From positions 83,990 through 147,989 of the forward strand of contig JAWWOO010000016.1 of the NCBI GenBank assembly GCA_033851545.1: DNA of 64,000 nt, read 5' to 3'. The position numbers were made by a program, and so were the translations under genes. Shown in pieces: positions 27,611 to 37,384 of the stretch. The notes beneath the pieces were generated by a model. It was not told the origin of the DNA and ran no database searches. It worked only from the letters and a program-made list of their open reading frames with translations. Each line of letters starts with the position of its first letter. Positions within the stretch are counted from its first letter, which is position 1. This DNA comes from JAWWOL01 sp033851545 (GTDB lineage Bacteria > Actinomycetota > Actinomycetes > JAWWOL01).

Positions 27611-27661
27611 ATGTACGTTTACATTGAGACCGATCACCGATGATCACCGATGATCACTGAT
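27611..27661. promoter_or_regulatory. Repeats in divergent promoter between two EAL genes
   Basis: ATGTACGTTTACAT (27611-27624) is a 5-bp-arm inverted repeat. It is followed by three direct 10-bp copies, GATCACCGAT twice and GATCACTGAT once (27632-27661), one helical turn apart. They lie 30 bp before the GTG of the plus-strand EAL gene. The whole gene-free stretch is 277 bp (27414-27690), and I see nothing else in it. Confidence 0.45.
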
Positions 27662-27690
27662 GGCCAAGCTCTGCCGAGGCAGGGGGCACG

Positions 27691-29076
27691 GTGTTCTCCA
27701 AGCGCTGGCTGTACCTTCTGACGGCGGCGTTCGGCGTCGAGTTGCTGTTCGCTGTGGAGGCCCGCTGGGGTCGGCTGACCCGGGTGCTGCACGGTGACGG
27801 CGATGCGTCCGGCGTGGTCGCGCTGCTCGGGCTCGGCTGGTTGGTGATGCTTCTGGCCTTCACCGTCGTCATCGTTCGATCCTTGTCCCGGGCACGGCAT
27901 GCGTTGCACCGGCAGGACCAGCGAATCACCGCAGTGGCCTCGACCACCCGCGAGTGGCTGTGGGAGACGGACCCCGAGTTCACCTTCACCTACCACAGCC
28001 CCGGGGTCGAGGAACTGCTCGGCTACCGCCCTGAGGACCTCGTGGGTGTCGCCGTGCGGGACCTCATGATTGCGGAAGACGACCAGTCCCAGGTCGACAG
28101 CCTCGCCCAGCAGGGCCGCGGCTACGCGAGCGGCTGGGAAGCCGTGGAGAGGCTGTGGCGGCATCACGACGGTCACGCTGTGGCCCTGAAGGGCACCGGC
28201 GTTGCCCTCCTGGACGAGTCGGGCCGGCTGATCGGCTACGGGGGCACCCGGACCCGCGTGTCCGACGCCGCGCAGGCCCAGCGTGGAGCCGCCGCCGCCC
28301 GTACCCGGGTCAAGCAGCTGCTGAGCACAGGCGCCGTGGACATCGCGCTGCAGCCGATCGCCAGCCTGTCCACCGGTCGGCTCGCCGGTGCCGAGGCGCT
28401 GGCCCGGTTCCATGACGGCCGAGGCCCGGAGCTGTGGTTCCAGGAGGCGCGCGAAGCGGGGCTGTCGCGTGAGCTCGATGCCCTCACCTTCACCTCTGCC
28501 CTCGCCGCCTTCGCCGCGCTGCCCGAGGACTGCTACCTCTCGGTGAATGCCGGCCCAGCGCTGATCATGGATTCGGCGTTCCAGGCCTCCCTCCGCGATG
28601 GTGGCGTCCCGCTGGCGCGGCTGGTCATCGAAATCACCGAGCACGACCGCATCCACGACTACGCCGCCCTGAACACCGCGTTGGCGCCGCTGCGCGAGCT
28701 CGGTGTGCGGTTGGCCGTCGATGACACCGGAGCCGGTTACGCCTCCCTCAGCCATGTGCTGCAGCTGAGGCCCAACGTCATCAAGATCGACCGGTCGCTG
28801 ATCGCCCACCTGTCCAGCGACCCGGCTCGGCGCTCTCTGGTCACCGCCCTGGTGCTCCTGGCGCTGGACATCGGCGCCACGGTGACCGGTGAGGGCGTCG
28901 AGACCCCGGCGGAGCTGGCCACCCTCGTCGAACTGGGCGTCGACGCCGCCCAGGGCTACCTCCTGGCCAGACCAACCACAGATCCGGGGAGCTGGCGAGC
29001 GTGGCCCGCTGCGAGCTGGATCGTCCCAGCGCCGCGCGATCCCGATCGGACCACGCCGAGACAACAACGCGCCTGA
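27691..29076 (+). CDS. Membrane PAS-EAL c-di-GMP phosphodiesterase
   Basis: A 461-residue protein: two N-terminal transmembrane helices (about 7-23 and 40-64), a PAS domain (about 80-195; ASTTREWLWETDPEFTFTYHSPGVEELLGY) and a complete EAL domain (about 215-440). All the usual residues are visible: AGAEALARF, SVNAG, IEITEHD, AVDDTGAGYASL, VIKIDRSLI, GEGVETPAE and AAQGYLLARP. It should hydrolyse c-di-GMP. There is no GGDEF domain. The start is GTG at 27691 after AGGCAGGGGG. It pairs with the divergent GAF-EAL gene. Confidence 0.92.
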   Translation: MFSKRWLYLLTAAFGVELLFAVEARWGRLTRVLHGDGDASGVVALLGLGWLVMLLAFTVVIVRSLSRARHALHRQDQRITAVASTTREWLWETDPEFTFTYHSPGVEELLGYRPEDLVGVAVRDLMIAEDDQSQVDSLAQQGRGYASGWEAVERLWRHHDGHAVALKGTGVALLDESGRLIGYGGTRTRVSDAAQAQRGAAAARTRVKQLLSTGAVDIALQPIASLSTGRLAGAEALARFHDGRGPELWFQEAREAGLSRELDALTFTSALAAFAALPEDCYLSVNAGPALIMDSAFQASLRDGGVPLARLVIEITEHDRIHDYAALNTALAPLRELGVRLAVDDTGAGYASLSHVLQLRPNVIKIDRSLIAHLSSDPARRSLVTALVLLALDIGATVTGEGVETPAELATLVELGVDAAQGYLLARPTTDPGSWRAWPAASWIVPAPRDPDRTTPRQQRA

Positions 29077-29105
29077 ACTCTCAGGGCTGCGCCGACAGGT
29101 CCCGG

Positions 29106-30044
29106 TCAGCCCCGTACGGGTGCTGTGCTCGAGGTCACCAGACGGTGGGCGGCCTGCAGGGCGGCGGTCAGCATCTTGCGGCCCTTGCCCGGCTGGCCCA
29201 GCACCACGCCGATCAGCGTGACCGGACGGCCGTCCAGCTGCGTACGCACGGCGAAGAGCAGGCAGCCGCCGGCCGCGGACGTCGAGCCGGTCTTGAGGCC
29301 GATGATGCCGTCGATGCCGAGCAGGGTGTTGTAGTTGCGCACCAGGCCGGCCACGGGAACGGTGGCGGTCCGCTTGGCGACGATCTGCGCGAGGGCGGGG
29401 ATCTCCAGGGCTGCCCTGCCCAGCAGCAGCTGGTCTCTCGCCGTGCTCACCGTGCTGGCGGCCAGCCCGGACGCGTCGGTGTAGACGGTGTGCCGCATGC
29501 CGAGCCGCTTGGCCGCAGCGTTCATCTTCGCCAGGAACGGGCTCTGCCCGCCGGCGTCCCAGCGGGCCAGGATCCACGCCATGTTGTCGGCCGACGGCAG
29601 CAACAGCGCCTCGAGGGCCTGACGCTCGTCGAGCTCCTCCTCCGCAGCGACCCGCACCAGGGACTCACCGGCGGCCAGCTGACCTGCGTACGCCTCGGCC
29701 TCGGCGTGACTGACGGTGAGGGTCGGGCCCCCGTCGCCCTCGCCCAGCGGGTGGTCGTGCAGCACCACATAGGCCGTCATCACCTTGGCCACGCTCGCGA
29801 TCGGCACGACGTCGTCGGCGCCGGGGCCGTCGACGATCCGGCCGTCGACCATGAGGGCCGCCTCACCGGTGCCGGGCCAGGCCGGGCGGCCGAGGCCAGG
29901 GGAGGCGCTGCCGCGGGTGGACAGAAACGCCGCGACCAGCACGCCGAGGGCAACAAGACCTGCCAGCCACCGGCGGAACGGGTGTCGTTGGGCCGGTGGC
30001 GGCGGGCTGTCGACGGGCGCGAGTAGTTCGGGGCCTCGGTACAT
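29106..30044 (-). CDS. D-alanyl-D-alanine carboxypeptidase (peptidase S11)
   Basis: Penicillin-binding-protein-type carboxypeptidase of 312 residues with an N-terminal membrane anchor (LAGLVALGVLVAAFLST). Motif 1 S84-V-A-K87 and motif 3 K251-T-G253 are intact. Motif 2, normally SxN, reads S151-A-D153 followed by N154 (LPSADNMAW). It trims pentapeptide stems outside the membrane. The ATG at 30044 has no ribosome-binding site; a TATAGT hexamer 8 nt upstream suggests a leaderless mRNA, and a palindrome overlaps the start. Confidence 0.88.
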   Translation of the reverse strand: MYRGPELLAPVDSPPPPAQRHPFRRWLAGLVALGVLVAAFLSTRGSASPGLGRPAWPGTGEAALMVDGRIVDGPGADDVVPIASVAKVMTAYVVLHDHPLGEGDGGPTLTVSHAEAEAYAGQLAAGESLVRVAAEEELDERQALEALLLPSADNMAWILARWDAGGQSPFLAKMNAAAKRLGMRHTVYTDASGLAASTVSTARDQLLLGRAALEIPALAQIVAKRTATVPVAGLVRNYNTLLGIDGIIGLKTGSTSAAGGCLLFAVRTQLDGRPVTLIGVVLGQPGKGRKMLTAALQAAHRLVTSSTAPVRG

Positions 30045-30068
30045 ACTCGGTAACTATACTGAGTATGT
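30041..30068. promoter_or_regulatory. Palindrome over the promoter and start codon of the carboxypeptidase gene
   Basis: ACATACTC (30041-30048) and GAGTATGT (30061-30068) are perfect inverted arms across 12 bp. On the minus strand TATAGT (30058-30053) is a good -10, 8 nt from the ATG, which lies inside the left arm. It is an AT-rich island in GC-rich DNA. A repressor bound here would block a leaderless transcript; the regulator is unknown. Confidence 0.5.
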
Positions 30069-30097
30069 ACCTTCCGGGCCAGGGGGAGCGGGACGTG

Positions 30098-30688
30098 CTA
30101 GCGGACCGGCCGCCGCGAGCGGGCAACCACGTGGGCGCGCATGCCCCGCAGGCCCGTCGTCACGAGAGTCAGGGCCTCGGCGACGAACAGCGACGGCGCG
30201 CCGATCAGCATGGCGATGAGCACCTCGTTGCGGAGCTGGGCGGTGAACGAGACTCCTACGACGCTGGGCCGGAACGCTGCGCAGGCCAGGGCCCCGACCA
30301 CGAAGGCCAGCGGCGGCAGGATCGCCACGGCACCCATGTCCTCGGTGTGCGCGACCAGGGCCGCACCGACGCAGCAGAGCACGAACGTGACACCGAACAC
30401 CCAGCCGAGGCCATTGCCGGCGCGGTGCCCGTCGAGGGCGCCCGTGATCGCTGCCACCAGCACGACCAGCGAGACGGCGCCGAGCCCGGTGAGCCCACGC
30501 CTGTCGGCCAGTCTGAGCCCAGGCCCGGCCGGGCCGGAGAGGCGAGGCCCGCGCGAGGGCGGCGTACGAGGTGCTCGCGGTGCCTCGTCGTGCACGACCT
30601 GCAATTCGGGTGCGGGAGGTGGCGGCGGGAAGCCCGGAGGCGGTGGGGGGACAGGCCCCCGCCTGCCTTCACTTTGATAGGTGCTCAC
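30098..30688 (-). CDS. DUF6542-type membrane protein
   Basis: A 196-residue protein with a Pro-rich cytoplasmic N-terminus (runs of P at about 13-26) and four hydrophobic segments (about 67-185; GAVSLVVLVAAITGAL, WVFGVTFVLCCVGAALVAH, AILPPLAFVVGALACAAF, LIAMLIGAPSLFVAEALTL). Similar DUF6542 proteins lie between ispH and ychF in other actinobacteria. The function is unknown. It is read toward the carboxypeptidase gene with a 53-nt gap and is divergent from sbcD. Confidence 0.8.
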   Translation of the reverse strand: MSTYQSEGRRGPVPPPPPGFPPPPPAPELQVVHDEAPRAPRTPPSRGPRLSGPAGPGLRLADRRGLTGLGAVSLVVLVAAITGALDGHRAGNGLGWVFGVTFVLCCVGAALVAHTEDMGAVAILPPLAFVVGALACAAFRPSVVGVSFTAQLRNEVLIAMLIGAPSLFVAEALTLVTTGLRGMRAHVVARSRRPVR

Positions 30689-30863
30689 GCCGGCCTCCTG
30701 GGTTCGCTTGCTTGCCGCACCGCGGTGTGCGACCCGTCCAAGGCAAACGGTAGACCCGTACGGCGGAGTTGGTGGGTCAATGCCGGATCGGCGCGCGGGA
30801 GTTCTGCACCCGCTGCGGCGTGCCGTCCGGGATTCTGTCGGTGTCCGTGCCTACGGTCGCGTC

Positions 30864-32042
30864 ATGAGGTTGTTGCACACGTCGGACTGGCACCTGGGTC
30901 GCTCCTTTCACGGGGTCGACCTGGTCGGTGCGCAGTCCGCGATGGTCGACGGCCTGGTCGACGTCGTGCGCTCCGAGCGGGTCGACGCGGTCCTGATCTC
31001 CGGCGATCTCTACGACCGCGCGTTGCCTCCGGTGGACGCCGTCGAGCTGTGGGGGCAGGCCCTCGAGCGGCTGACCGACGCCGGTGCCGCCGTGGTCGTC
31101 ATCAGCGGCAACCACGACTCCGCCCGCCGGCTCGGCGGCGGGGCACGGCTGCTCGAGCGGGCCCGGGTGCACATCCGCAGTGACGTGACGCGGTGCGCCG
31201 AGCCGGTGATGCTCGAGGACGAGTACGGCGAGGTGGCCATCTATCCGGTGCCCTACCTCGAGCCCGACGTCGTGCGCCCCTTGCTGTCCGCCGACCCCAG
31301 CCGGCCCGATCCCGAGCTGCGCAGCCACGCCGGGGTCCTGCGCGCGGCCGTGGACCGGTGCCGTCACGACCTGGACGGCAAGGCCCGGCTCGGGCTGCGG
31401 TCGGTCGCGATGGCGCATGCGTTCGTAGCCGGCGGTGCCCCCTCGGCGTCCGAGCGCGAGCTGGTGGTGGGCGGCGCCGGACAGGTCCCGCCGTCCGCGT
31501 TCGCGGGGTTCGACTACGTGGCCCTCGGGCACCTGCACGGCCCACAGGTCATCGGTGACGGCTCGGTCCGCTACGCCGGCTCGCCGCTGGCCTACTCCTT
31601 CTCCGAGGAGCGACACCACAAGGGGGCCTGGCTGGTCGAGCTCGGCGCCCAGGGGCTGGCCTCGGTCGAGGCGGTGCCGACCGTGACGCCCCGGTCGCTC
31701 GTACGGGTGCGCGGGACGATGCTCGAGCTGACCACGTCCCCGCTCTTCGACGGCGCCGAGCAGGCGTTCGTCTCCGCTGCCGTCACCGACACCGCGTGCC
31801 CGGTCGGGGCGATGGCCCGGCTGCAGCGCCGGTTCCCTTTTGCGGTCGAGCTGAGCTGGCAGCCCGAGGGCGGGCTCGCCGACCTCGGCGGTTCCTACTC
31901 CTCCCGCGTCGCGGTGGCCGACGACCTGTCGGTGGTCGAGTCCTTCGTCCGGCACGTGCGCAACTCCGAGCCCTCCGACGGCGAGCGGGCCGCACTGGGT
32001 GAGGCTCTGGACGAGGCGACCAAGCGGCGGGTCGAGGTCTGA
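30864..32042 (+). CDS. sbcD: Exonuclease subunit SbcD (Mre11-like)
   Basis: Metal-dependent nuclease subunit of the SbcCD complex, 392 residues. Phosphoesterase motifs in order: HTSDWHLGR, ISGDLYDR, ISGNHDS, AMAHAF and ALGHLHG, all with metal-ligand Asp/His/Asn. With SbcC it opens DNA hairpins and cuts blocked double-strand ends. The ATG at 30864 fits the conserved MRLLHTSD start. Its stop overlaps the sbcC ATG by one nucleotide (TGATG). Confidence 0.96.
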   Translation: MRLLHTSDWHLGRSFHGVDLVGAQSAMVDGLVDVVRSERVDAVLISGDLYDRALPPVDAVELWGQALERLTDAGAAVVVISGNHDSARRLGGGARLLERARVHIRSDVTRCAEPVMLEDEYGEVAIYPVPYLEPDVVRPLLSADPSRPDPELRSHAGVLRAAVDRCRHDLDGKARLGLRSVAMAHAFVAGGAPSASERELVVGGAGQVPPSAFAGFDYVALGHLHGPQVIGDGSVRYAGSPLAYSFSEERHHKGAWLVELGAQGLASVEAVPTVTPRSLVRVRGTMLELTTSPLFDGAEQAFVSAAVTDTACPVGAMARLQRRFPFAVELSWQPEGGLADLGGSYSSRVAVADDLSVVESFVRHVRNSEPSDGERAALGEALDEATKRRVEV

Positions 32043-35005
32043 TGCGCCCACACCTGTTGGAGATCAACGCTTTCGGGCCGTTCGCCGGCACTGCCTCGGT
32101 CGACCTCGACGACCTGGGGGCAGCCGGTTTGCTGCTGCTGCACGGCGAAACCGGGGCGGGCAAGACGTCCGTACTCGATGCCCTGGGCTATGCCCTCTAC
32201 GGCGAGGTCCCCGGCGACCGCGGCATCCGTGGTCTGCGCAGCGAGCACGCGGGCGGTCTGGACGAGACCTGGGTACGGCTGACGTTCAGCGTCGGCGGGC
32301 GGCGGTTGCGGATCCGGCGGTCGCCCGAGCAGTCCATCCCCAAGCAACGGGGTGACGGCAGCACGACCCGTCGGGCCTCCGTGCTCCTCGAGGAGCTCGA
32401 CGGTGAGGTGCCGCGCGCGCTGGCCACCAGGCTGGACGAGGCCGGCATGCTCGTCGCGGATGCCGTCGGCATGACCGCTTCCCAGTTCTTCCAGGTGGTG
32501 CTTCTGCCGCAGGGCCGGTTCGCCGCTTTCCTGCAGGCGCCGGCAGCGCAGCGGCAGGTCCTGCTCCAGCAGCTGTTCGGCACCGAACGGTTCGCCGATG
32601 TCGAGGCCGCCCTCAAACGCCGGCGGGACCTGCTGCGGGACGAGCTCGAGACGCTCTCCCACGAGCGGGACGCTGCCGTCAACCTGCTGGCCCACGTGTC
32701 GCTGACCCTGCCAGACCTGGTGCCCTCTGGCGCCGAGCCGGCGGTCGACTGGGCACACTCCCGGCAGGTGTCGCTCGCTGCTGGAGCAGAGGCCGCAGAG
32801 GCCGCTGCCGAACGCGCAGCTCTGGGCGAGGCCGCAGCCCGAGCGGCCGCCGAAGTCGGCGCGCGACTCGCCGAGCGTCGGCAGCGACGGGCGACTTTGC
32901 TTGCCAGGCAACAAGAGTTGGCTTCTTCGGTGCCCGAGGCCGAACAGCTCCGGGAGCGGCTGGCCAACGCCCGGCTGGCCGCCCCGCTCGCCCCCGACGT
33001 ACGGCGGCTGTTGGCACTGCGGGACCAGCACCCGGCGCTGGAGACCGCAGTCACGGACGCCGCCTCGGCCCTGGCCGGCGCCCTGTCCGGCTGTCCGGGG
33101 CTGGCCGGCGACGCGGCCCAGCTCGAGCGGATGGCCCGTGACCGGCTGGCCGTGCTGTCGCCAGTGCTGACCGTGGAGCGCGATCTCGTCCTTCGCGAGC
33201 AGGCGCTGGCTGCGGCAGCCGCGACCGTGCAGGACGCCGAGCTCCGCCACGTCGCCGCCGAGGGTGCGCTGGTGGAGCTGCGGCAGCGGTGCGCCAAGGT
33301 CACCGAGGCGCTCGTAGCCGACGAGGCAACGCTCGCCGGGCTGTCGTCCCTGGCGGCGGCGGTCGACGCGGCACGCGCCCGAGCCGACGCCGCGGGCCGG
33401 CTGCCCGCCGCCGAGACGCTGGCCGTCGAGGCCGACACCGTGCTGCAGAACGGCCGGGCCGCTGCCCTCGACGCCAAGGAGCGCTGGCTCGACCTGCGAC
33501 AACGTCGGTTGCTCGGCATCGCCGCCGAGCTGGCCGCGGAGCTGGCCGACGGTGAGCCGTGCGCCGTGTGCGGCGGTCTCGACCATCCCCGCCCCGCGTC
33601 ACCGCAGCCGGACGCCGTCACCGAGGTGGCCGAGCGGGCGGCGCACGCGGCATTCGAGTCGGCCGAGCTTCGGCTCGAGCCGCTGCGTGAGGCCCTACGC
33701 CTCGCCTCGTCGGTGGTGACCGAGCTGCGGACGAGGGCGGGAGCCCCGGCTGCGGCCGCGGATGCCGAGGCGCTCGAGACCGAGCTGGCCCGGCTCGAGC
33801 GGCTGGCTGGCGGCCTGCCGTTGCGGCGGGCCGAGCTCGAGCAGGCCCGCGCCGACCTCGACCGGAGCGCGACCGCGGTGGTCGCCTCCGAGGAGGCGCT
33901 GACCCGGGCCCGTACGACGCTCGCCGGGCTGGCCGGTTCGATGGACGAGCAGCGGGCCCAGGTCGAGGCGGCCCGCGAGGGCGCGGTGTCGGTGGCGGCA
34001 CGCGAGCAGGCGCTGCGCAGGCTGGCGGAGACGGCGACCGCCGCCCGGGCCACTGCCGAAGCGCTGGCGGAGGCCGACCGGCGGCTGGCGGACCTCGGGG
34101 CCGAGCTGGCCGCGGCTGCCGGGGGTGCCGGCTTCGCTGGTCTCGACGGCGTGGTGTCGGCCGTCCTCGACGTGGCGGAGACCGAGGCAGCGGAGGGGAT
34201 CCTGCGTGACCACGACGACGCCGTGGCTGTCCTACGATCGGCGCTCGAGGACCCTGACCTTGAGGTGGACCTCGAGACTGCACTGGACCTGGAGGCGCTG
34301 ACCCAGGAGGCGGCCGCCGCCCGGGAGGCGATGACGGCAGCGTTCGCGGCGCGGGCTGACGCGGTGTCGCGGGCCCAGCAGGCGGCGACCCTGACGGCGC
34401 GGGTCACCTGGCACGAGGCGGCGCTCACGCCCGTACGGGAGCGGTTCGACGAGGTGGCGGCGCTGGCCGAGCTGGCGTCGGGGGGAGCCGGTAACCGGCT
34501 GCGGATGTCGTTGACGTCGTTCGTGCTGGCGGCCCGGCTCGAGCAGGTGGCGGCGCGGGCGAGCGTACGGCTGGCGCACATGACGTCGGGCCGGTTCACC
34601 CTGCAGCACACCGACGAGGTGGCCGACGCCCGGTCGCGATCAGGCCTAGGGCTGGCCGTGCACGACGTGTGGACCGGCACCCAGCGGCCGACCTCGTCGC
34701 TGTCCGGCGGTGAGTCGTTCATGACCGCGTTGTCGCTGGCGCTGGGCTTGGCGGACGTGGTGGCAGAGGAGACCGGTGGCCGGCGGATCGACACGCTGTT
34801 CGTCGACGAGGGCTTCGGGACCCTGGACAGCGGCGCCCTCGACAAGGTGATGGAGGTGCTGGACACGCTGCGCGACGGGGGCCGGCTGGTCGGGGTGGTC
34901 AGCCACGTCGAGGAGCTGCAGCGGCGGGTGCCGGCCAGGCTCGAGGTGGTCCGCACCGAGACCGGGTCCTGGCTGCGGCCGCACCACCTGCCGCTCGTCG
35001 ACTGA
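32042..35005 (+). CDS. sbcC: Exonuclease subunit SbcC (Rad50-like ATPase)
   Basis: An SMC-like ATPase of 987 residues. Walker A is GETGAGKTSVLDALGYALYG near the N-terminus. Two long Ala/Arg/Glu-rich coiled coils are joined by a zinc hook C-A-V-C (GEPCAVCGGLDHPRPAS) near the middle. The C-terminal lobe has the signature SLSGGESFMTALSLALGLADVV and Walker B DTLFVDEGFGTLD. It partners SbcD, its overlapping upstream gene. Confidence 0.96.
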   Translation: MRPHLLEINAFGPFAGTASVDLDDLGAAGLLLLHGETGAGKTSVLDALGYALYGEVPGDRGIRGLRSEHAGGLDETWVRLTFSVGGRRLRIRRSPEQSIPKQRGDGSTTRRASVLLEELDGEVPRALATRLDEAGMLVADAVGMTASQFFQVVLLPQGRFAAFLQAPAAQRQVLLQQLFGTERFADVEAALKRRRDLLRDELETLSHERDAAVNLLAHVSLTLPDLVPSGAEPAVDWAHSRQVSLAAGAEAAEAAAERAALGEAAARAAAEVGARLAERRQRRATLLARQQELASSVPEAEQLRERLANARLAAPLAPDVRRLLALRDQHPALETAVTDAASALAGALSGCPGLAGDAAQLERMARDRLAVLSPVLTVERDLVLREQALAAAAATVQDAELRHVAAEGALVELRQRCAKVTEALVADEATLAGLSSLAAAVDAARARADAAGRLPAAETLAVEADTVLQNGRAAALDAKERWLDLRQRRLLGIAAELAAELADGEPCAVCGGLDHPRPASPQPDAVTEVAERAAHAAFESAELRLEPLREALRLASSVVTELRTRAGAPAAAADAEALETELARLERLAGGLPLRRAELEQARADLDRSATAVVASEEALTRARTTLAGLAGSMDEQRAQVEAAREGAVSVAAREQALRRLAETATAARATAEALAEADRRLADLGAELAAAAGGAGFAGLDGVVSAVLDVAETEAAEGILRDHDDAVAVLRSALEDPDLEVDLETALDLEALTQEAAAAREAMTAAFAARADAVSRAQQAATLTARVTWHEAALTPVRERFDEVAALAELASGGAGNRLRMSLTSFVLAARLEQVAARASVRLAHMTSGRFTLQHTDEVADARSRSGLGLAVHDVWTGTQRPTSSLSGGESFMTALSLALGLADVVAEETGGRRIDTLFVDEGFGTLDSGALDKVMEVLDTLRDGGRLVGVVSHVEELQRRVPARLEVVRTETGSWLRPHHLPLVD

Positions 35006-35041
35006 AGGCCGGCGCGGTCGACCTCGCTAGACTCGCGCCCT

Positions 35042-36133
<1,092 letters not shown>

Positions 36134-36135
36134 TC

Positions 36136-36453
36136 GTGGCTCGACGCTTGATGTTCGTGCAGTTGAAGACCGGCTACGACACCGACCGGGGACCGTCCTG
36201 GATCTGCTGGGTCGACTTCAACAAGACCTGGAAGACCGCCCGGTTCCACGGCCGGGAGTTGCGGCGCTTCCAGCACCCCGACTCCAACTTCTACGACGTC
36301 GCCACTGACGAGCTGTTCTGGCTTTCCGGCCCCAAGCGTAACCGGACGGACACCCGCTACGGGCCGGATCAGCCGCACGTCGATGAGGATGCGCGAGAGG
36401 CGTACGAGGCGTTCCTGGACGGCGCCCCGTTGCCAGGGCGTGATGGCGGATAG
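36136..36453 (+). CDS. Hypothetical protein, first gene inserted behind ychF
   Basis: A 105-residue soluble protein, rich in Trp, Tyr and Asp (MFVQLKTGYDTDRGPSWICW, then FNKTWKTARFHGRELRRFQHPDSNFYDVATDELFWLSGPKRNRTD). It resembles accessory actinobacterial hypotheticals I have seen, but I cannot name a family or function. GTG 36136 (after AAGGGG) is preferred; GTG 36130 and ATG 36151 are alternatives. It sits between two copies of the ychF 3' end, so it looks like cargo of an inserted unit. Confidence 0.7.
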   Translation: MARRLMFVQLKTGYDTDRGPSWICWVDFNKTWKTARFHGRELRRFQHPDSNFYDVATDELFWLSGPKRNRTDTRYGPDQPHVDEDAREAYEAFLDGAPLPGRDGG

Positions 36454-36457
36454 CGAA

Positions 36458-36486
36458 GTGGTGGAGTTCCGTTTCGGAAAGGCGTG
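36458..36486 (+). repeat. ychF 3'-end copy B (attachment-site-like)
   Basis: GTGGTGGAGTTCCGTTTCGG followed by AAAGGCGTGA repeats the ychF end with a few substitutions and in the ychF codon phase would read VVEFRFGKA-stop, though no gene runs into it. It is best read as a detached 3' end left by an earlier insertion. Confidence 0.6.
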
Positions 36487-36490
36487 ACGT

Positions 36491-36919
36491 ATGCGGGCTT
36501 GCATTTCCGGATGGCAAATCGCAGAGGGGGACGTTGAGATCCCGGTTCCCGGCATGGTCTTGGCGGGCCTCGCTCTGCGGCTTCATACGACAGGTCATGC
36601 GGGCGAGGATAGGGTCGTGGTGGAAGGCGCGATCACCTGGGCTCGTTTCGACGACCGGAACGGTCTCCTGGAGAGCGTCATCACTGCCGACCGATTCAAA
36701 GTGCTCACGCGGGCACCGGCAACCCCTGCGGACCCAGTTCCAACGCTGGGAACGTCCGTCCGGCAGGCGGGTCGCCTCTATAGCGTCGGGTCGTACGAAT
36801 TCGATGCCTTCCGCCTGCCCGACGTCAGGCAGTCCTGGTTGGTCCTCGCGGCTGAGCAAGTCGGGCCTGACAACGTCATGGTTGACGTCGAACCGGTGGA
36901 GTTCCGCTTCAACGTCTGA
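36491..36919 (+). CDS. Hypothetical protein ending in the native YchF tail
   Basis: A 142-residue protein of unknown family, predicted mostly beta (VPGMVLAGLALRLHTTGHAG, VVVEGAITWARFDDRNGLLESVI, GRLYSVGSYEFDAFRLPDVRQSWLVLAAEQ). Its last residues, PVEFRFNV, are the C-terminus expected for YchF, so the gene appears fused in frame to the original ychF 3' end. GGAAAGG lies 8 nt before the ATG. Codon use is visibly less GC-biased than in the neighbours, consistent with transfer. No function assigned. Confidence 0.65.
   Translation: MRACISGWQIAEGDVEIPVPGMVLAGLALRLHTTGHAGEDRVVVEGAITWARFDDRNGLLESVITADRFKVLTRAPATPADPVPTLGTSVRQAGRLYSVGSYEFDAFRLPDVRQSWLVLAAEQVGPDNVMVDVEPVEFRFNV
36893..36919 (+). repeat. 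ychF 3'-end copy C, with native ending
   Basis: CCGGTGGAGTTCCGCTTC followed by AACGTCTGA encodes PVEFRFNV-stop. It shares the core GAGTTCCGCTTC with the ychF copy at 36095 and carries the ending normally found on YchF proteins, so it is probably the ancestral chromosomal side of the junction. Confidence 0.6.
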
Positions 36920-36939
36920 GGTCGGCCCGAGGCACGCGC

Positions 36940-37317
36940 TCATCGCGGCTTGATGTGGTCGAGCCGACGCTCGAGGATCGTGCCTTCCGGCATCTCCGCA
37001 ATGACGCGCAGCACCTCGTCGACTTCTCGCTCCACCTCCCGTCGCGGCACCGGCCCGTACCCCGCCGAGTCGTAGTAGCCGGCAAGGGCTATCACCACGT
37101 CACTCCTGGAGAGTGGCAGGTCCCGTACCTCTGCAGTCGTAGTGGCGGCGTGTGAGCTGAGGCCCATGAAGGCGCGGCCGCACCCGCAGGCTCCGTCCGG
37201 GTCACGGCGATCGGTGGCGCAGACGGGGCCGACCCACACCAGCTCGCCGTCGACGGCGAAGGTGAAGTCGGTTTGCCGGGCGCCCTGACTCTTGGCAGTA
37301 GCAGTGAGAATGTTCAT
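36940..37317 (-). CDS. Hypothetical cysteine-motif protein
   Basis: A 125-residue soluble protein starting MNILTATAKSQGARQTDFTFAVDGELVW, with a Cys cluster C-x12-C-x-C (VCATDRRDPDGACGCGRAFMGLSSHAATTT) that could bind a metal, and an acidic helical C-terminus. It resembles small actinobacterial hypotheticals with the same CGCxRxMxGLxSHxATTT stretch. Function unknown. The ATG at 37317 begins the conserved part; the track upstream to 37341 is less likely. It is convergent with the small genes behind ychF. Confidence 0.7.
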   Translation of the reverse strand: MNILTATAKSQGARQTDFTFAVDGELVWVGPVCATDRRDPDGACGCGRAFMGLSSHAATTTAEVRDLPLSRSDVVIALAGYYDSAGYGPVPRREVEREVDEVLRVIAEMPEGTILERRLDHIKPR

Positions 37318-37384
37318 GGCTTCGACCCTGCCAACGGCCACTGACAGAAGCCGCTCGAGCCGCCCATGCTTGTGGAAAACCGCG

